This document shows, in pieces, positions 6,481 to 7,475 of a stretch of DNA of 7,475 bases (positions within the stretch are counted from its first letter, which is position 1; the number at the start of each line of letters is the position of its first letter). The stretch is taken from NCBI GenBank assembly GCA_035502655.1, contig DATJUF010000301.1, forward strand, positions 1-7,475, read 5' to 3'. This DNA is from DATJUF01 sp035502655 (GTDB lineage Bacteria; Desulfobacterota; Binatia; Binatales; Binataceae). The notes under the pieces are model-generated. The model searched no databases and was not told the origin of the DNA. It saw only the letters and a list, made by a program, of their open reading frames with translations. The translations under genes were made by a program, and so were the position numbers.

Positions 6481-6492
6481 CCATTGCAATGG
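6481..6492. repeat. Perfect 12-bp palindrome CCATTGCAATGG
   Basis: The palindrome lies between the CoA transferase gene and the downstream promoter, 23 bp before its -35 box. It has no loop and no T tract, so it is more like a protein-binding site than a terminator. It occurs once in this window and may be chance. Confidence 0.3.
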
Positions 6493-6514
6493 GCCTGCCC
6501 CCGGCGCGCTACCT

Positions 6515-6544
6515 TTGACAGGATAGCAGCTTCCAAAATAGAAG
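6515..6544 (+). promoter_or_regulatory. Predicted promoter of the SDR remnant
   Basis: TTGACA (6515-6520) and TAGAAG (6539-6544), 18 bases apart, repeat the hexamers of the operon promoter. The -10 again lies inside an operator-like site. Transcription would begin near 6551. The promoter looks intact although the gene it serves is broken. Confidence 0.6.
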
Positions 6545-6547
6545 TAA
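6531..6547. promoter_or_regulatory. Operator-like site 1 before the SDR remnant
   Basis: TTCCAAAATAGAAGTAA is identical in 16 of 17 positions to the site at 1927-1943, more than 4.5 kb away. Here the arms extend to CTTC/GAAG. It occupies the promoter spacer and -10. Confidence 0.65.
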
Positions 6548-6558
6548 CTCTTGACTTC

Positions 6559-6575
6559 TTCCACAATGGAAGTGA
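6559..6575. promoter_or_regulatory. Operator-like site 2 before the SDR remnant
   Basis: TTCCACAATGGAAGTGA contains the best palindrome of the set: CTTCCA (6558-6563) and TGGAAG (6567-6572) are perfect 6-bp arms around CAA. It starts 28 bp after site 1, matching the 29-bp spacing at the operon promoter. Confidence 0.6.
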
Positions 6576-6606
6576 CCCTTTCAGTCGGATCCGCGGAGGC
6601 TTTCTC

Positions 6607-6959
6607 ATGCGGCAGGGCGATACAGTTGCGATTATGACTAGGGCTTCTGCGGGAATCGGGCAGGCTTCGGCAAGGGCGCCTCATCGAGCTGGATTGCGCG
6701 TGTTCGGCACCAGCCGGCGGGCCGTCGCAAACGTCAGCGAAGGGATCGCTATGATCACCTGCGATGTGACGGACGACGCCTCCGTGAAGAGCGCCATCGG
6801 AAAAGTGCTCGACACGACAGGCAGGATTGACGTCCTGGTCAACAATGCCAGGGGTCGGCTTCCTCGGAGGAGCTGAAGAGTCTTCCATCGAACAAGCCCG
6901 AGCGCTGTTTGATGTAAATCTTTTTGGAGTGATGCGCACGACCAACGCTGTCTTGCCGG
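6607..6959 (+). pseudogene. Frameshifted and truncated short-chain dehydrogenase
   Basis: This is the N-terminal part of a classical SDR dehydrogenase, now inactive. The first frame reads 81 residues: the nucleotide motif TRASAGIG (11-18, its first Gly replaced by Arg12), RVFGTSRR (31-38), DVTDDASV (53-60) and GRIDVLVNNA (72-81). An extra A at 6850 then shifts the frame. The homology continues in the next frame as GVGFLGGAEESS and DVNLFGVMRTTNAVLP, to about 6959. There the sequence changes into antisense istB, so the catalytic Ser, Tyr and Lys region is gone. GGAGG (6595-6599) lies 7 bases before ATG 6607, and a complete promoter with two operator-like sites precedes it. It was therefore once a regulated gene, probably of the same pathway as the operon. 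A sequencing error could explain the frameshift but not the truncation. Confidence 0.85.
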
Positions 6960-7475
6960 CGAAGGCGGCGTCCCAGTCTGCCGAAAGTAAGATTCGAAGT
7001 GAGAATCATCGAGCCGTGTTCGTCACGGCGGGCCACCGCCTGAAAGAACAGATTGGCCTGCTCGCGGCGCATCGGCAGATAGCCAATCCCGCCGATGACG
7101 AGCAGCTTGTAAGCGTTGATCGCGCGATGCATCACTTCGCGATAACGGCCCTGGCGCTGCGCGGCTTCGAGCATCAGCATCAAGCCGGCCGCACTAAAGA
7201 AGCGGATTTGGTAACCTTGCTGGGTGGCGAGATAGCCGGGCGCGATCGCGAGATGCGTCTTGCCCACACCCGAGGGTCCGAGGAACACCAGGCTCTCGGC
7301 GCGCTCGATGAAGGCGAGGCGGGCGAGCTCCATGATTTGCTTGAGCGGGGGCGCCACTGGCGAAGTTGAAATCATACTGATTGAGGGCCTTGATCGCCGG
7401 AAACCCGGCCACCCGCGCGAACAGTTCGCGCCCCCGCGCCCGGCGCGATTCGCGTTCGGCGATGAGTAACTCCTC
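6944..7475 (-). pseudogene. istB: Decayed IS21-family IstB ATPase
   Basis: IstB is the AAA+ helper ATPase of IS21 transposition. Reading leftwards from the window edge, the N-terminal region gives ELLIAERESRRARGRELF and FPAIKALNQYDFNFASGAP. A G run (7347-7351 on the plus strand), one base too long, then shifts the frame. After that come FIERAESLVFLGPSGVGKTHLA with an intact Walker A, the block AAQRQGRYREVMHRAINAYK, and REQANLFFQAV to LTSNLTFG. The Walker B acidic pair of the consensus DEIGYLP is replaced by two glycines (GGIGYLP). After FG (about 6980) one extra base, then two more near 6954-6955, break the FGSWDAAFAGDS segment, and homology stops at about 6944. The C-terminus is missing and the start lies outside the window. 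At least four independent lesions make it non-functional. No IS terminal repeat is seen. Confidence 0.9.

Noticed and set aside
6355..6945. 196-residue open frame on the minus strand
   Set aside because: It runs antisense to the CoA transferase end, the promoter and the SDR remnant, shows no recognisable domain and has a composition typical of an overlapping frame in GC-rich DNA.
1..7475. CRISPR arrays, tRNA or rRNA genes, phage or toxin-antitoxin genes
   Set aside because: I saw no regularly spaced repeats, no RNA gene signatures and no such proteins in either strand.

Overview
The window looks like an accessory catabolic region of a GC-rich proteobacterium. An alphaproteobacterium is my best guess, from the protein style, the HxlR regulator and the IS types, but no taxonomic marker is present. 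A compact set of CoA-linked metabolic genes lies between two broken insertion-sequence remnants: an IS5-type transposase at the left edge and an IS21-type istB at the right edge.

Layout: 1-352, transposase remnant with an internal deletion. 540-1064 (minus), HxlR-family regulator. 1162-1638 (minus), Ddn-like deazaflavin-dependent oxidoreductase. 1639-2001, non-coding stretch holding the promoter of the plus-strand operon. 2002-6423 (plus), enoyl-CoA hydratase, two atypical SDR proteins, a glutathione S-transferase and a class III (CaiB/BaiF) CoA transferase. 6424-6606, a second promoter region. 6607-6959, a frameshifted and truncated SDR. About 6944-7475 (minus), a decayed istB with both ends missing from view or lost.

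Two points stand out. First, a 17-bp element with invariant TTC-N7-GAA arms occurs five times, only at three promoter regions: once before the HxlR gene, twice before the enoyl-CoA hydratase and twice before the SDR remnant. The last two promoters share nearly the same geometry (TTGACA, first site in the spacer/-10, second site 28-29 bp on, ATG 75-76 bp after the first site). This suggests a small self-contained HxlR regulon. Second, the two tandem SDR proteins share a near-identical C-terminal signature, yet both lack the catalytic Tyr and the Lys of the YxxxK motif (His/Met in one, Phe/Cys in the other).

How the genes may work together (inference): the CoA transferase would activate a carboxylic acid, the hydratase would act on an unsaturated acyl-CoA, and the SDR pair would bind or oxidise a hydroxyacyl intermediate. 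The glutathione transferase points to an electrophilic or epoxide-like substrate. GST plus CoA transferase plus SDR recalls the isoGHIJ isoprene cluster; CoA transferase plus hydratase plus an SDR pair recalls the bbs genes of anaerobic toluene degradation. No oxygenase, thiolase, acyl-CoA dehydrogenase or transporter is visible, so the substrate cannot be named.
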